Assembly (NCBI GenBank): GCA_017525915.1
Contig: JAFXSC010000002.1
Location: 62,001 to 126,000, forward strand
DNA: 64,000 bases
Reading direction: 5' to 3'
Source: Ruminococcus sp.
Lineage (GTDB): Bacteria; Bacillota; Clostridia; Oscillospirales; Ruminococcaceae
Shown here in pieces: positions 41,206-49,581 of this stretch (the first letter of the stretch is position 1; every line of letters begins with the position of its first letter). Below the pieces are notes generated by a model. It worked only from the letters and a program-made list of their open reading frames with translations. It was not told where the DNA came from and did not search any database. A program made the position numbers and the translations under genes.

Positions 41206-42931
41206 TGCCGCTGCCTCCCCTCTCGTTCATCTGCGAGCGGTATATCTCGCTGTAAACATTACAGTTACCGACAAGCTCGCTGTGTGTGCCGATACCGACA
41301 GCCTCGCCGTCCTCCATTACGACTATGACCGCCGCATCGGTCAGTGAGGTGGTGCGCTGGGTTATCATGACGACAGCGGTATCCTTCATATCCGTTTTCA
41401 GCGCCCTTCTGAACGCAAGGTCAGTCGCATAGTCAAGGGCGCTCGTAGAATCGTCAAGTATGAGTATATCCGGCTTACCGACCAGTGCGCGGGCAATGCA
41501 GAGACGCTGTCTCTGTCCGCCGGAGAAATTCCTTCCGCCCTGCGACACATTATAGTCGAGTTTTCCGGGAAGCTTCGAGACAAAGTCCCAAGCCTGCGCG
41601 GTCTTCAGCGCCGCGATAAGCTCCGCGTCAGTCGCATCAGCCTTTCGCCATGTAAGATTGTCCCTTACTGTTCCGGAGAAAAGGACTGCCTTCTGCGGAA
41701 CATAGCCTATTGTACGGCGAAGGCAGTTAAGCCGCCATTCGACAGTGCTCAGTCCTTTGACGAGCACCTCACCCTCAGTAGGACGGTAAAAGCCCGGTAT
41801 CAGGCTCGCAAGCGTGGATTTACCGCTGCCCGTGCCGCCAATAACACCGAGTGTCTGTCCCCTGCCGAGAGAGAAGCTGACGTTCCTCAGCAAACTGTCT
41901 CCTGCCCCCTCATAAGTGAAAGAAACACCGCGGAATTCAATGACCGGAACGTCCGGACGTTCCTCCGGAACAAGGTCTCCGCTCTCCTCCGGAAGTATCT
42001 CAAATACCTCGCTTACTCTTGAAGCTGCCGCAAAAGCCTTAGTAAAGGTGACTATAAGGTTCGCAAGCACAACGAGCGCAAGAAGTATCTGTGTCATATA
42101 GTTCGTGAATGCGGTCAGTTCGCCCTGAGTGAGGGCTCCGGAGTCTATCCTTACACCGCCGAACCATACTATTGCTACTATTCCGAGGTTCATGACCGCA
42201 AACGCCGCAGGATTGAGTATCGCGGAGAGCCTTCCGACAGCTATCGAGCAGTCGGCGATTTCATCAACAGCTCCGCGGAATTCGTCAGTTTCCTCCTGCT
42301 GGCGCGAAAACGCGCGTATAACACGGGCGCCGTCAATGTCCTCCCGAGTCAGCATTGCCGCACGGTCGAGCTTCTGCTGAGCCTTGCGGTACATCGGTAT
42401 CGTCCGGCGCATGACTATGAAGATTATCGCAGAAATAAGCGGCGCTACTACAAAGAATACCAGCGAGAGGCGTACGTCTATCATAACAGCCATTGCCGCC
42501 GCACCGATAACGAGGAACGGTGCTCTTACCGCAAGTCGTATGAACATATTCACGCCGTTCTGGACGGTATTGGTATCATTCGTGAGCCTGTTGACGAGTG
42601 AAGCTGCGCCTATACGGTCGATGCCGGTATATGACAGCGAGTTTATATGCTTGTTCAGTGCCTCGCGGAGTTCAGTTCCGAAGCCGTAGGCGCACTTTGC
42701 CGCAAGGTACTGGCAGGTCAGCGCAAAGCCGAGACCGCATATGCCGAGTATTACTATAAGTCCGCTCATACGGAGAATATAGCCGTTATCATTGTTCGCA
42801 ACGCCCTTGTCAATTATCTTTGCCATGACAATAGGAACGAGAAGTTCAAATACGGCTTCGAGCAGCTTGAAAAAAGGTCCGAGTATAAGTTCCTTCCGGT
42901 AGTTCCTGAGGTATATGAGAAGCCTTTTCAT
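41198..42931 (-). CDS. ABC exporter half-transporter (degenerate ATP site)
   Basis: A 577-residue half-transporter; the start at 42931 (MKRLLIYLRNYRKEL) has a GGGAGG site. Walker A is GGTGSGKST and the signature FSGGQRQRL is good, but the Walker B end reads ILILDDSTSALD, with Asp where the catalytic Glu belongs. That substitution is typical for the non-hydrolysing site of heterodimeric ABC exporters, so it identifies this subunit as the TM287/LmrC-like half. Confidence 0.9.
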   Translation of the reverse strand: MKRLLIYLRNYRKELILGPFFKLLEAVFELLVPIVMAKIIDKGVANNDNGYILRMSGLIVILGICGLGFALTCQYLAAKCAYGFGTELREALNKHINSLSYTGIDRIGAASLVNRLTNDTNTVQNGVNMFIRLAVRAPFLVIGAAAMAVMIDVRLSLVFFVVAPLISAIIFIVMRRTIPMYRKAQQKLDRAAMLTREDIDGARVIRAFSRQQEETDEFRGAVDEIADCSIAVGRLSAILNPAAFAVMNLGIVAIVWFGGVRIDSGALTQGELTAFTNYMTQILLALVVLANLIVTFTKAFAAASRVSEVFEILPEESGDLVPEERPDVPVIEFRGVSFTYEGAGDSLLRNVSFSLGRGQTLGVIGGTGSGKSTLASLIPGFYRPTEGEVLVKGLSTVEWRLNCLRRTIGYVPQKAVLFSGTVRDNLTWRKADATDAELIAALKTAQAWDFVSKLPGKLDYNVSQGGRNFSGGQRQRLCIARALVGKPDILILDDSTSALDYATDLAFRRALKTDMKDTAVVMITQRTTSLTDAAVIVVMEDGEAVGIGTHSELVGNCNVYSEIYRSQMNERGGSGNA

Positions 42932-42956
42932 TATTCCTCCCAAATGTAATTATGTA

Positions 42957-42990
42957 ATAAAAAAGCTCCGGCACTATTGCACCGGAGCTC
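42957..42990 (-). terminator. Terminator of tRNA-Pro
   Basis: Hairpin AGCTCCGGTGCA-ATAG-TGCCGGAGCT on the minus strand followed by TTTTTTATT. It separates the tRNA from the ABC exporter operon. Confidence 0.85.
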
Positions 42991-43013
42991 ACAGGGGTAC
43001 GCTGATCGCGTAC

Positions 43014-43089
43014 TGGTCTGAGTGACGGGACTTGAACCCACGGCCTCTACCACCCCAAGGTAGCGCGCTACCAACTGCGCCACACCCAG
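43014..43089 (-). tRNA. tRNA-Pro (anticodon GGG)
   Basis: A 76-nt tRNA on the minus strand with acceptor CTGGGTG/CACTCAG (one G-U pair), anticodon arm CTACC-TTGGGGT-GGTAG (anticodon GGG, reads CCC and CCU) and encoded CCA. It has its own promoter and terminator. Confidence 0.94.
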
Positions 43090-43118
43090 ACAGATAACCA
43101 TCGCAATCAACGATATAT

Positions 43119-43147
43119 ATTATATCACCTTAAAACTGGTTTGTCAA
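43119..43147 (-). promoter_or_regulatory. Promoter of tRNA-Pro
   Basis: Minus strand: TTGACA (43142-43147), 17 bp, TATAAT (43119-43124), both consensus. Confidence 0.88.
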
Positions 43148-43177
43148 CCCCTTTTTGAAAAAAATTTCAGATTTTTT

Positions 43178-43207
43178 CAAAAAAAGTGCGCCCACATGGG
43201 ACGCACT
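43178..43207 (-). terminator. Terminator of the aquaporin gene
   Basis: Hairpin AGTGCG-T-CCC-ATGT-GGG-CGCACT on the minus strand followed by TTTTTTT. Confidence 0.88.
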
Positions 43208-43220
43208 GCTTTGTTATACA

Positions 43221-43946
43221 TTATTTCTTGGCTTCGGGAAGGTCTGCCTCAAGGAACTTGTGGAGAACTGCCGCAAGGAAAGCTCCCGCAAAAGGTCCGA
43301 CGATGAATACCCAGAGGTACTTGATCGCGTCGCCGAGTGCGAAGATCGCAGGGAAAATGCTTCTTGCAGGGTTTACGGATGTGCCTGTCATACCGATACC
43401 GAAGAGGTGAACGAGTATGAGTGTCAGTCCGATGATAAGTCCGCCGAATGAGCCGTGGTTAGCCTTCTTTGATGTAACGCCGAGGATAACGAGCACGAAG
43501 ATGAATGTGAGTATTATCTCGACGAGAAGTCCGGCGAGGATACTGTTATCAACTCCGTCAAGGTTATTTGCACCCATGCCCCACTTCTTGCCCTCGGGAG
43601 CAGTCATATCGCCGAGATCCCTCAGTCCGAAGATAACTCTCAGCATAACAGTTCCGAAGAGTGAGCCGGCACACTGTGATACTGCATAACCGCAGAAATC
43701 AACTGTGCTCAGACCTCCGTTGATGTATACCGCAAGTGATACGGCAGGGTTGATGTGGCAGCCGGAAACGTTTCCTACGCAGTAAGCCATGCCTACGATA
43801 ACGAGACCGAATACCATTGCTGTTGCGATGTAGCCGCCGGGAGATTTTCCGGGACCTAAGAGCATCGCTGTTCCGCAGCCGAGAAATACCAGTGTGAAGG
43901 TACCGAAGAACTCAGCTACATACTTTCTGATCGTTGCAAGTGACAT
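43221..43946 (-). CDS. aqpZ: Aquaporin Z-type water channel
   Basis: A 241-residue MIP-family channel with six helices and both pore motifs, GCHINPAVSL and TSVNPARSI. The selectivity-filter positions that can be read (Phe in MVFGLV, His in LVHLFGIG, Arg in NPARS) match water-specific AqpZ, not glycerol facilitators. I use the start at 43946 (MSLATIRKYVAEF, AAGGAGG site); a longer frame includes a lysine-rich leader from the upstream hairpin region. It is monocistronic. Confidence 0.92.
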   Translation of the reverse strand: MSLATIRKYVAEFFGTFTLVFLGCGTAMLLGPGKSPGGYIATAMVFGLVIVGMAYCVGNVSGCHINPAVSLAVYINGGLSTVDFCGYAVSQCAGSLFGTVMLRVIFGLRDLGDMTAPEGKKWGMGANNLDGVDNSILAGLLVEIILTFIFVLVILGVTSKKANHGSFGGLIIGLTLILVHLFGIGMTGTSVNPARSIFPAIFALGDAIKYLWVFIVGPFAGAFLAAVLHKFLEADLPEAKK

Positions 43947-43993
43947 TTTACTTGCCTCCTTTTTCTTTTTTTCCGGGGAAACCCGGCAACACA

Positions 43994-44022
43994 ATTATAG
44001 CACCTTATTCACAGTCTGTCAA
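43994..44022 (-). promoter_or_regulatory. Promoter of aqpZ
   Basis: Minus strand: TTGACA (44017-44022), 17 bp, TATAAT (43994-43999). The -35 box lies inside the last codons of the preceding gene. Confidence 0.85.
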
Positions 44023-44961
44023 TATTTCCGGCTTGTTTTTTTCATCGGAAGAATCTTTTCCGCTTTCAGCCGACTTGGTCTCCTTAGCAGCATCAGTTTT
44101 TCCTCTGCCGCTGACTATGAAATACACCGCGAGCATGACCGCTCCAACCGCTGCAAATACGACAGACATAACAAGAAAATGCTCCGTAAGCCTGTACAGT
44201 GCCCTTGTATAGGCTCTGAACACCTGCGGCTGCTTGATTGCGAAAGAGTCGTAATACTTTGTGGATATCAGGTATGCACTCGGTATTATGCCGATAATTC
44301 CTGCAATGAGCGAGGATAATCCGCACCAGTACAGGAGCACGCGCTTATTCTTCCGGTTTACGATGAGAAGTGCGGAAATGAGTATGAACAGTGCCGAAAA
44401 CAGAACAGCTGTCAGAACATAGCGCTTTCTGTATATGCGCGAGAGCTTTTTAAGAAGGCCGTGACTGTTCATGGAATTGACCTTGAAAATATCGCAGCCG
44501 TCCCCTATCGTCTTATAGGCGCTCTTCTTTGTGGACTCGAGCTTCTTTTCAAACTTTTCGTCCTTCACATAGCCGGTTTTGTCGGCGTAATCGTTGAAGA
44601 ACCTGTCAATAGCTTCTTCGAGAGCCGGATTTTCCGGGATATCGGGTGAGAACTTTCCGCCGTTTTCAAGGGCTGAAAAAGTCTCTTTTATATTCACCTT
44701 CATTACCCTGCGGACGTATTTCAGGCTGATATTGTCAGTGAACACAGTGGCAGGTATACCTGTCGCAGCTGCCTTCTCCCTGTAATACTTTTCTATAGAA
44801 GCGTAAGCCCTGTCGTCAATGTTCTCTTCCTGTGCAAAGCTCACCGTCTTTTCAGAGGTCAGGCAGACGTCAGCCAGAACAGCCGTGCCTGCTCCGATGA
44901 TGCAGAATACAAGGAATACAGACATTATCAGCGAGGGGAGGTATGTGCTGAGCTTCTTCAT
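44005..44961 (-). CDS. Membrane protein of the sortase operon, function unknown
   Basis: A 318-residue protein with an N-terminal helix (about 8-30), an extracytoplasmic region of about 155 residues rich in charged helices, three more helices (about 185-290), and a Lys/Glu/Ser-rich cytoplasmic tail. I do not recognise the family. It is the third gene of a tight operon after the sortase (4-bp ATGA overlap), so it probably assists the sortase or its substrate. Confidence 0.75.
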   Translation of the reverse strand: MKKLSTYLPSLIMSVFLVFCIIGAGTAVLADVCLTSEKTVSFAQEENIDDRAYASIEKYYREKAAATGIPATVFTDNISLKYVRRVMKVNIKETFSALENGGKFSPDIPENPALEEAIDRFFNDYADKTGYVKDEKFEKKLESTKKSAYKTIGDGCDIFKVNSMNSHGLLKKLSRIYRKRYVLTAVLFSALFILISALLIVNRKNKRVLLYWCGLSSLIAGIIGIIPSAYLISTKYYDSFAIKQPQVFRAYTRALYRLTEHFLVMSVVFAAVGAVMLAVYFIVSGRGKTDAAKETKSAESGKDSSDEKNKPEILTDCE

Positions 44962-45644
44962 TCAGCCGCCCCCTCTCCCGAAGTCCGGTAGAACTTCTTT
45001 TCGGTGGGTTCACATATAACGCCTATCCTCTCGTCAGACGAGCCGAGCACGTTCTTCTTGCAGGTATACAGCGTGAGCCGTGTATCCTCTGTCGGTACAA
45101 CATATTTGTTGTTGTCCCTTTTGAAACTGATGAGCTGCTTCACCTTGAAGGTGAATATGCCGTAATTCGTCCTGATCTCGATAGTATCGCCCTTTTTGAG
45201 CCCCGAGAGCTCCGAGAAATATGTGTCCTCATGTGCGCTTATTACCGAATTTCCCTTATCTCCGACAAGAACAGAACCGGTGGACTGGCAGGCTCCCCTT
45301 TCATAAAGCTCGATATCGCTTCCCCAGTATACCGGGACATCGAGCGAAAGGCTGCTGCTCTTGATTATCGCGTACATCTCGCCGTACTTAGGACGTATGA
45401 GCTCGCCGCTGTAGGTGAACTCGCCGCTGTAATCCTCAATAATACGGTTGTCGCGGATTATAAGTCCGGACGAGATATTGTCCGGGTCGGTCTTCAGCTC
45501 GTCCATGAACGCAATGTGGAGATAGACCTTCGCCCTGTCATAGGGCTTTATCATAGCTATCATGAGTATGCCGCAGACCAGCGCAGCAACTATCAAAGGC
45601 GTAACAGCGTGGAGGACGATGCTTTTTTTCTTACTGTTTGTCAT
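44958..45644 (-). CDS. Sortase-family transpeptidase
   Basis: A 228-residue membrane-anchored sortase. An N-terminal helix (about 12-31) precedes the sortase barrel. The catalytic residues are readable: His138 in VISAHEDTYF, Cys195 in LTLYTCKKN and Arg206 in SDERIGVIC. It links a surface protein to the cell wall or to other proteins. Its operon partner upstream lacks a clear LPxTG; the nearest conventional sorting signal in the window is SPKTG in the Tp47-like protein near 54.4 kb. The class is uncertain. Confidence 0.85.
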   Translation of the reverse strand: MTNSKKKSIVLHAVTPLIVAALVCGILMIAMIKPYDRAKVYLHIAFMDELKTDPDNISSGLIIRDNRIIEDYSGEFTYSGELIRPKYGEMYAIIKSSSLSLDVPVYWGSDIELYERGACQSTGSVLVGDKGNSVISAHEDTYFSELSGLKKGDTIEIRTNYGIFTFKVKQLISFKRDNNKYVVPTEDTRLTLYTCKKNVLGSSDERIGVICEPTEKKFYRTSGEGAAE

Positions 45645-46467
45645 TTTCCTCCCCGATACGTTCCTTTCCGAAGCATTTCTTTACAAGAAGCAGTACGCCG
45701 GCAGCTGCAAGCACAAAGAGCGCTCCGGCAGCTCTGAAAATGCTGCTCCTGTCATAGCCTGTGTCCTCAACTATCATGCCTGCATTGGCAACTCCGATGA
45801 GCTCGCCGTCGTCATTCCGCATAGCAACAGATATCGAATCATCGCTTATCTCGTCGATAGTGATATTCATTCCCATAGCATCGGCAGCCTTTGAAAGATC
45901 GTCAACAACACTTATCTTCTTATCCTGAGGCGCCTGCTTTAAAAGGCTGCGGTACTCCTCCGGTGACAGATTGTCAATGATTATCTGCTGCTGTTCGGGT
46001 GTGAATGTGCGGAGATAAGCCATTTTTTCGTCGTAGGAGAGCTTTATGAACTCCTTGGTACTTATCCTTGTGAAGGTATTTCCGCTGTTGTCCGTGAGGA
46101 CTATCGCGGCTGCTTCCGGAGGTTCTGTTGAAGGCTCTTTATTACCGGAAGGCGCAGTGGTCGTCACAGTTGTAGTTGTAGCCGCAGAAGTCGTTGTCAC
46201 AGTGACCTGCGAGCCGGTCGTGATGAGCTTGCTGCCAGACTGGCGTATCCATTCTATCGCAGCATCAAAATCATCGGACGTATAGTAGTCAGGGTCCTTA
46301 TAATACTCATTATAGCCCTGCATGATAATATCCTCAGAGTAGCCGTACTGTCTCGCTACCGCCGCAACGTCATCAACGGTCGTTGCGCCTGATGTCAGCG
46401 GGAAAGCCAGAACAGCGCTTACCGCCGCTGCTGCCGCCCATGAGCATATGGCAATTCTTCTTTTCAT
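45631..46467 (-). CDS. Secreted, membrane-anchored protein of the sortase operon
   Basis: A 278-residue protein with a signal peptide (to about residue 27), a short helical region (VDDVAAVARQYGYSEDIIMQ), a Thr-rich linker (about 85-110), a second domain of about 120 residues, and a C-terminal helix (about 243-261) followed by a 16-residue charged tail. The tail is longer than in normal sorting signals, and the residues before the helix (EDTGYD) only faintly recall LPxTG. It overlaps the sortase gene by 14 bp. No family is recognised. Confidence 0.75.
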   Translation of the reverse strand: MKRRIAICSWAAAAAVSAVLAFPLTSGATTVDDVAAVARQYGYSEDIIMQGYNEYYKDPDYYTSDDFDAAIEWIRQSGSKLITTGSQVTVTTTSAATTTTVTTTAPSGNKEPSTEPPEAAAIVLTDNSGNTFTRISTKEFIKLSYDEKMAYLRTFTPEQQQIIIDNLSPEEYRSLLKQAPQDKKISVVDDLSKAADAMGMNITIDEISDDSISVAMRNDDGELIGVANAGMIVEDTGYDRSSIFRAAGALFVLAAAGVLLLVKKCFGKERIGEENDKQ

Positions 46468-46542
46468 CTCTTTCCTCCATGTATCGCGTTGGCGTATGGC
46501 ATAAAAGCAGGACGCGCCTCTATCGAGCAGTCCTACTAAACT

Positions 46543-46571
46543 ATTATACCCTTACTGCGCCGGTGTGTCAA
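46543..46571 (-). promoter_or_regulatory. Promoter of the sortase operon
   Basis: Minus strand: TTGACA (46566-46571), 17 bp, TATAAT (46543-46548). A short dyad (AGGAC...GTCCT) lies in the leader at about 46505-46535. Confidence 0.85.
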
Positions 46572-46588
46572 TAAAACCGCCGCTTTTT

Positions 46589-47623
46589 TCACTCAATAAT
46601 CACATTTGCTCCGGAAATGAGCCTTCTTCTGAGCAGTATCACATCGTATACGTCAAGCGTTGAGCTTGAGTTGAGGTCGAAATCCTGATAGGTCCCGGAG
46701 GTTATCCGCTCCTGCGGTCTGCCGAGAAGATAGTCACAGAGACTCACAAGGTCGGCGACGTCATAGTGCTTTTCCCTGCCGCCCGTGGTATCCTCGGTCG
46801 TTCCCGTCGGGAGCTGCTGACCGCTGAGATATCCGCTCAGGACATCTGCCCAGTACAGTCCCATTTTCTCATAGCCCTGCTCGTTCGGGTGAACTCCGTC
46901 ATAAAGGTCGGAAGTCATGTCCACAACGCTGTGTATATCCGCAAAACGGACGTCCCTGCCCTTTGCCTGCATCTTCGGTACGAGCTCCTTTATAGAGTTA
47001 TTGTAGCTGTCAACATATCCCTGTACAGCAGCTGCAAGCTCTGCAGGGGTGCCGTTCCAGAGAAGGTCGCCGTATGCCCAGAACCAGTCGCTCACTGAAG
47101 CAGTGTCCATATCGGGTATGGTAGTGACATAGACCGTACCGCAGCCCTCATCGAGTATATAGGTTATAAGGTTTTCAAGGCGGTCGGTGATTCCCTCATT
47201 GCAATTGCTGATAATATCGTTCGTGCCTATCTGCAAAAGCACGATATCCGGCGAGTATTCCTTTATATAGTCACCGCTGCGAAGCGTTTCAAGTATGCCC
47301 ATTCGCCCGGTTATCTCCTGTATAGCATATCCGCTGTAACCGGCATAGTTACCGTCATATGTGACCTGTTTGCCGCGGTAATCAAAGGTCTCGGTATCAG
47401 AGCCCTTCGGTCCGACGATATCTACATCATTATATCCCTTCTCTGTAAGGGCACAGCTCATGTATTTTCTGTAACCGCCCTGTTCCCAGTAGCCGTCCGT
47501 AATAGAATCGCCGACCGGCATTATCCTGACTTTGCCGTCCTTGACTGCGGCGGTATCAGCCGGAAATACACACGGATATGCTGCTAAAACTGCCGCTGCG
47601 GCAAGAGCTGCCGTTATTTTCAT
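46589..47623 (-). CDS. Secreted SGNH-hydrolase (acetyl-esterase-like) with dockerin
   Basis: A 344-residue protein: signal peptide (to about 25), SGNH hydrolase domain (about 30-265) and a C-terminal dockerin (about 285-340). Block motifs are GDSITDG with the nucleophile Ser, GTND and DGVHPNEQGY with the catalytic Asp and His. The dockerin has two EF-hand-like repeats, YDVADLVSLCDYLLG and LDVYDVILLRRRLI. Domain order matches cellulosomal carbohydrate esterases (CE2/CE3-like) that deacetylate xylan; the substrate is inferred. The partner cohesin scaffold is not in the window. Confidence 0.9.
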   Translation of the reverse strand: MKITAALAAAAVLAAYPCVFPADTAAVKDGKVRIMPVGDSITDGYWEQGGYRKYMSCALTEKGYNDVDIVGPKGSDTETFDYRGKQVTYDGNYAGYSGYAIQEITGRMGILETLRSGDYIKEYSPDIVLLQIGTNDIISNCNEGITDRLENLITYILDEGCGTVYVTTIPDMDTASVSDWFWAYGDLLWNGTPAELAAAVQGYVDSYNNSIKELVPKMQAKGRDVRFADIHSVVDMTSDLYDGVHPNEQGYEKMGLYWADVLSGYLSGQQLPTGTTEDTTGGREKHYDVADLVSLCDYLLGRPQERITSGTYQDFDLNSSSTLDVYDVILLRRRLISGANVIIE

Positions 47624-47665
47624 AATTGCTTCCTCCTTCCGGATATCTTACACTTAACTGATATT

Positions 47666-47694
47666 ATTGTATCACAAAACTCGGTATCTTTCAA
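47666..47694 (-). promoter_or_regulatory. Promoter of the dockerin esterase gene
   Basis: Minus strand: TTGAAA (47689-47694), 17 bp, TACAAT (47666-47671). Confidence 0.65.
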
Positions 47695-47704
47695 GGTAGC
47701 CGAA

Positions 47705-48418
47705 CTATCTCAGTCCGGCAATGTCCTTTATAACCTCACCTGCAATAATCAGTCCCGCAACAGACGGAACAAAGGCATTCGAGCCGGGGACGAAACGCTT
47801 ATGGGCATCTCCCTCAGCAGCAGTTTCCGGCTTTAACGGTTCCTCGCGAGAATAGACTACCTTTAAGCTGTCAACTCCGCGCTTTCTAAGCTCATGGCGC
47901 ATCACTTTTGCAAGAGGGCAGACCGATGTGCTGTATATATCAGCGACCTCAAACGCGGTCGGGTCGAGCTTGTTCCCTGCCCCCATTGAGCTTATGACCG
48001 GAACTCCGGCAGACTTTGCCTGCATGACTATGCCTATCTTTCCTGTGACTGTATCAATTGCATCAACAACATAGTCATACTGCGAAAAATCGAAATCTGC
48101 GGCGTTTTCCGGAAGATAGAACTTCCGGTATGCATTGACCTTGCAGTCAGGCGAAATATCCCTGATCCTCTCGCTTGCAGCATCGACCTTATACATTCCG
48201 ACCGTGCTGTGGAGGGCGATTATCTGGCGGTTGATATTTGAGGGCGCGACCGTGTCACTGTCAATAAGGTCAAGTGCTCCTATTCCGGAACGGGCAAGTG
48301 CTTCAACAACATAGCCGCCTACTCCTCCGACCCCGAAAACTCCAACTCTCGCTGCGGCAAGCCTTGACATTGCCTCCTCGCCGAAAATGAGCTGAGTGCG
48401 CGAAAAAATCTCTTTCAT
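47705..48418 (-). CDS. tcdA: tRNA threonylcarbamoyladenosine dehydratase (TcdA, E1-like)
   Basis: A 237-residue ThiF/E1-like ATP-dependent enzyme that cyclises the t6A modification at tRNA position 37. The nucleotide motif GVFGVGGVGGYVVEALARSG (26-45), DSDTVAPSNINRQ (about 53-65) and the AIDTVTGK segment are as in TcdA. It has the usual short length and an AAAGGAG site. A separate role as a sulfur-carrier E1 (ThiF/MoeB) is less likely because no ThiS/MoaD partner is adjacent. Confidence 0.88.
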   Translation of the reverse strand: MKEIFSRTQLIFGEEAMSRLAAARVGVFGVGGVGGYVVEALARSGIGALDLIDSDTVAPSNINRQIIALHSTVGMYKVDAASERIRDISPDCKVNAYRKFYLPENAADFDFSQYDYVVDAIDTVTGKIGIVMQAKSAGVPVISSMGAGNKLDPTAFEVADIYSTSVCPLAKVMRHELRKRGVDSLKVVYSREEPLKPETAAEGDAHKRFVPGSNAFVPSVAGLIIAGEVIKDIAGLR

Positions 48419-48435
48419 ATATGCTCCTTTGCTTC

Positions 48436-48465
48436 ATAAAACAGCCGCAGACAAATGCCTGCGGC
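48436..48465 (-). terminator. Terminator after the GNAT gene
   Basis: Hairpin GCCGCAG-N8-CTGCGGC (48444-48465) followed on the minus strand by TGTTTTAT. Confidence 0.82.
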
Positions 48466-48473
48466 CGCTATGT

Positions 48474-49136
48474 TTACCAGCTGATAACAGAATGACTGTG
48501 AATGTAGAATTCCTCCTGACTTGGCTGCCATGCCTTTTCCTTAGGCGGGAACAGCTTGTCAAACCCGGCAACGGCGTTTTCATCATCACATGGGTGATCG
48601 ACATCGCTCGGATGATAGAACCACTTTCTGCCGTCGAGAGCACCTTCATTAAGTTCCTTCACAAGAAGTGCGGCAGGATAGAAGCCTTCGCCTTCGCCGA
48701 AGCAGACGTTGTACTTCTTGCAGCTCTTGTAGCCGCGAGCAACGTAATTATCGGGATTGCCGAAATTGATAACAACATCGTATCCCATTTTCCTTGCAAG
48801 CTCAAAGGTATGCTCAAGCAGAGCCTTTCCAAAGCCCATGCGCTGATACTCCGGAAGTACAGAAAGCGGTCCCATAGTAAGAACAGGCTTCTCATTTCCC
48901 TGCTCGTCTGTGAGCTTAGCCTTGCAGTACATGATATTCGCTGCGACCCTGCCGTTCACCTCAATAACATAGTCGAGCTCCGGCACAAAGTCCGGATGAT
49001 CTCTCATGATATGTATAAAGTAATGCTCAAAGCAGCCGGGCGTGCTGAGATTCCAGAATGCCTCCCGGGCGAGGTTCTCAGTTTCAAGGTAGTCTTTTTC
49101 TGTTTCCTTGCGGATGATATAGTCATATTTATTCAT
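48474..49136 (-). CDS. GNAT-family N-acetyltransferase
   Basis: A 220-residue acetyltransferase. The acetyl-CoA-binding segment is LSVLPEYQRMGFGKALLEHTF's R/QxxGxG/A-type motif (YQRMGFGKAL, about 97-106), followed by the beta-strand GYDVVINFGNPDNY. Many proteins of this shape acetylate small molecules or peptides; the substrate is unknown. The start has an AGGAGG site, with a leader of about 150 nt. Confidence 0.85.
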   Translation of the reverse strand: MNKYDYIIRKETEKDYLETENLAREAFWNLSTPGCFEHYFIHIMRDHPDFVPELDYVIEVNGRVAANIMYCKAKLTDEQGNEKPVLTMGPLSVLPEYQRMGFGKALLEHTFELARKMGYDVVINFGNPDNYVARGYKSCKKYNVCFGEGEGFYPAALLVKELNEGALDGRKWFYHPSDVDHPCDDENAVAGFDKLFPPKEKAWQPSQEEFYIHSHSVISW

Positions 49137-49206
49137 TGTTTTTCCTCCTGAAATTGTTGACCGGACACGAGAGGCTTGTGTGAGACAGTATTCGCAAACC
49201 TCCCGT

Positions 49207-49242
49207 TTACGCTGCTATCTCATTTCTAAGATTATTTTTCAA
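49207..49242 (-). CDS. Possible 11-residue leader peptide upstream of the GNAT gene
   Basis: In the GNAT leader a TTG codon 8 nt after AAAGGAG opens a frame of 11 codons (MKNNLRNEIAA) and stop. Downstream, GGGAGGTTTG pairs with CAAGCCTCTC to make a 10-bp hairpin before the GNAT ribosome site. This arrangement could be a translation-coupled attenuator, but such a short frame may be chance. Confidence 0.25.
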   Translation of the reverse strand: MKNNLRNEIAA

Positions 49243-49292
49243 ACAAATACTCCTTTAAAATATCGTTGCGGACTCATTGTCCGTACACCTAC

Positions 49293-49320
49293 ATTATACC
49301 ATAAATCATGAAAATGTCAA
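49293..49320 (-). promoter_or_regulatory. Promoter of the GNAT gene
   Basis: Minus strand: TTGACA (49315-49320), 16 bp, TATAAT (49293-49298). Confidence 0.78.
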
Positions 49321-49450
49321 GCATTTTGCGAAATTGAGCGCTAAGCCTGACGTAACTGCCGTCAGCAGCGAATTAATTCTGCAGACTCAGCTTCCCAGCT
49401 GAGAGTTGACCGTTATTTATGTTTTGTGTCAATTGATAAAACTTCTATTT

Positions 49451-49468
49451 TATTAGCAAACACTAATA
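49451..49468. promoter_or_regulatory. Perfect 18-bp palindrome, candidate metal-regulator site
   Basis: TATTAGCAAACACTAATA has perfect 6-bp arms around 6 bp and contains TTAG-N6-CTAA, the same core as the site at 57041. It lies in the 445-bp gap between the P-type ATPase end and the GNAT gene; the rest of that gap holds the GNAT promoter and leader and a triple palindrome, and I see no further gene in it. Confidence 0.4.
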
Positions 49469-49483
49469 GGTATACTAAAATAT

Positions 49484-49575
49484 ATTCGGCATTAGATGCC
49501 GAATCAGCCTGTCAAAAAAGTCCAGATTAGAACTGACTTTTTTGACAGGCTGAAAGGGATCCCATGGATCCCTTT
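49484..49575. repeat. Three abutting perfect inverted repeats
   Basis: Three perfect palindromes adjoin without spacers: ATTCGGCAT-TAG-ATGCCGAAT (49484-49504), an 18-bp arm pair with a 12-nt loop starting CAGCCTGTCAAAAAAGTC (49505-49552), and AAAGGGATCC-CAT-GGATCCCTTT (49553-49575). They begin 6 bp beyond the stop of the P-type ATPase gene. The last one is followed by TTTTAAGC on the plus strand, but no arm has a clear U-run on the minus strand. Confidence 0.8.
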
Positions 49576-49581
49576 TAAGCT

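Noticed and set aside
39466..42931. Walker B Asp in the second ABC half-transporter as a damaged gene
   Set aside because: This substitution is the rule for one half of heterodimeric exporters, so it is normal.
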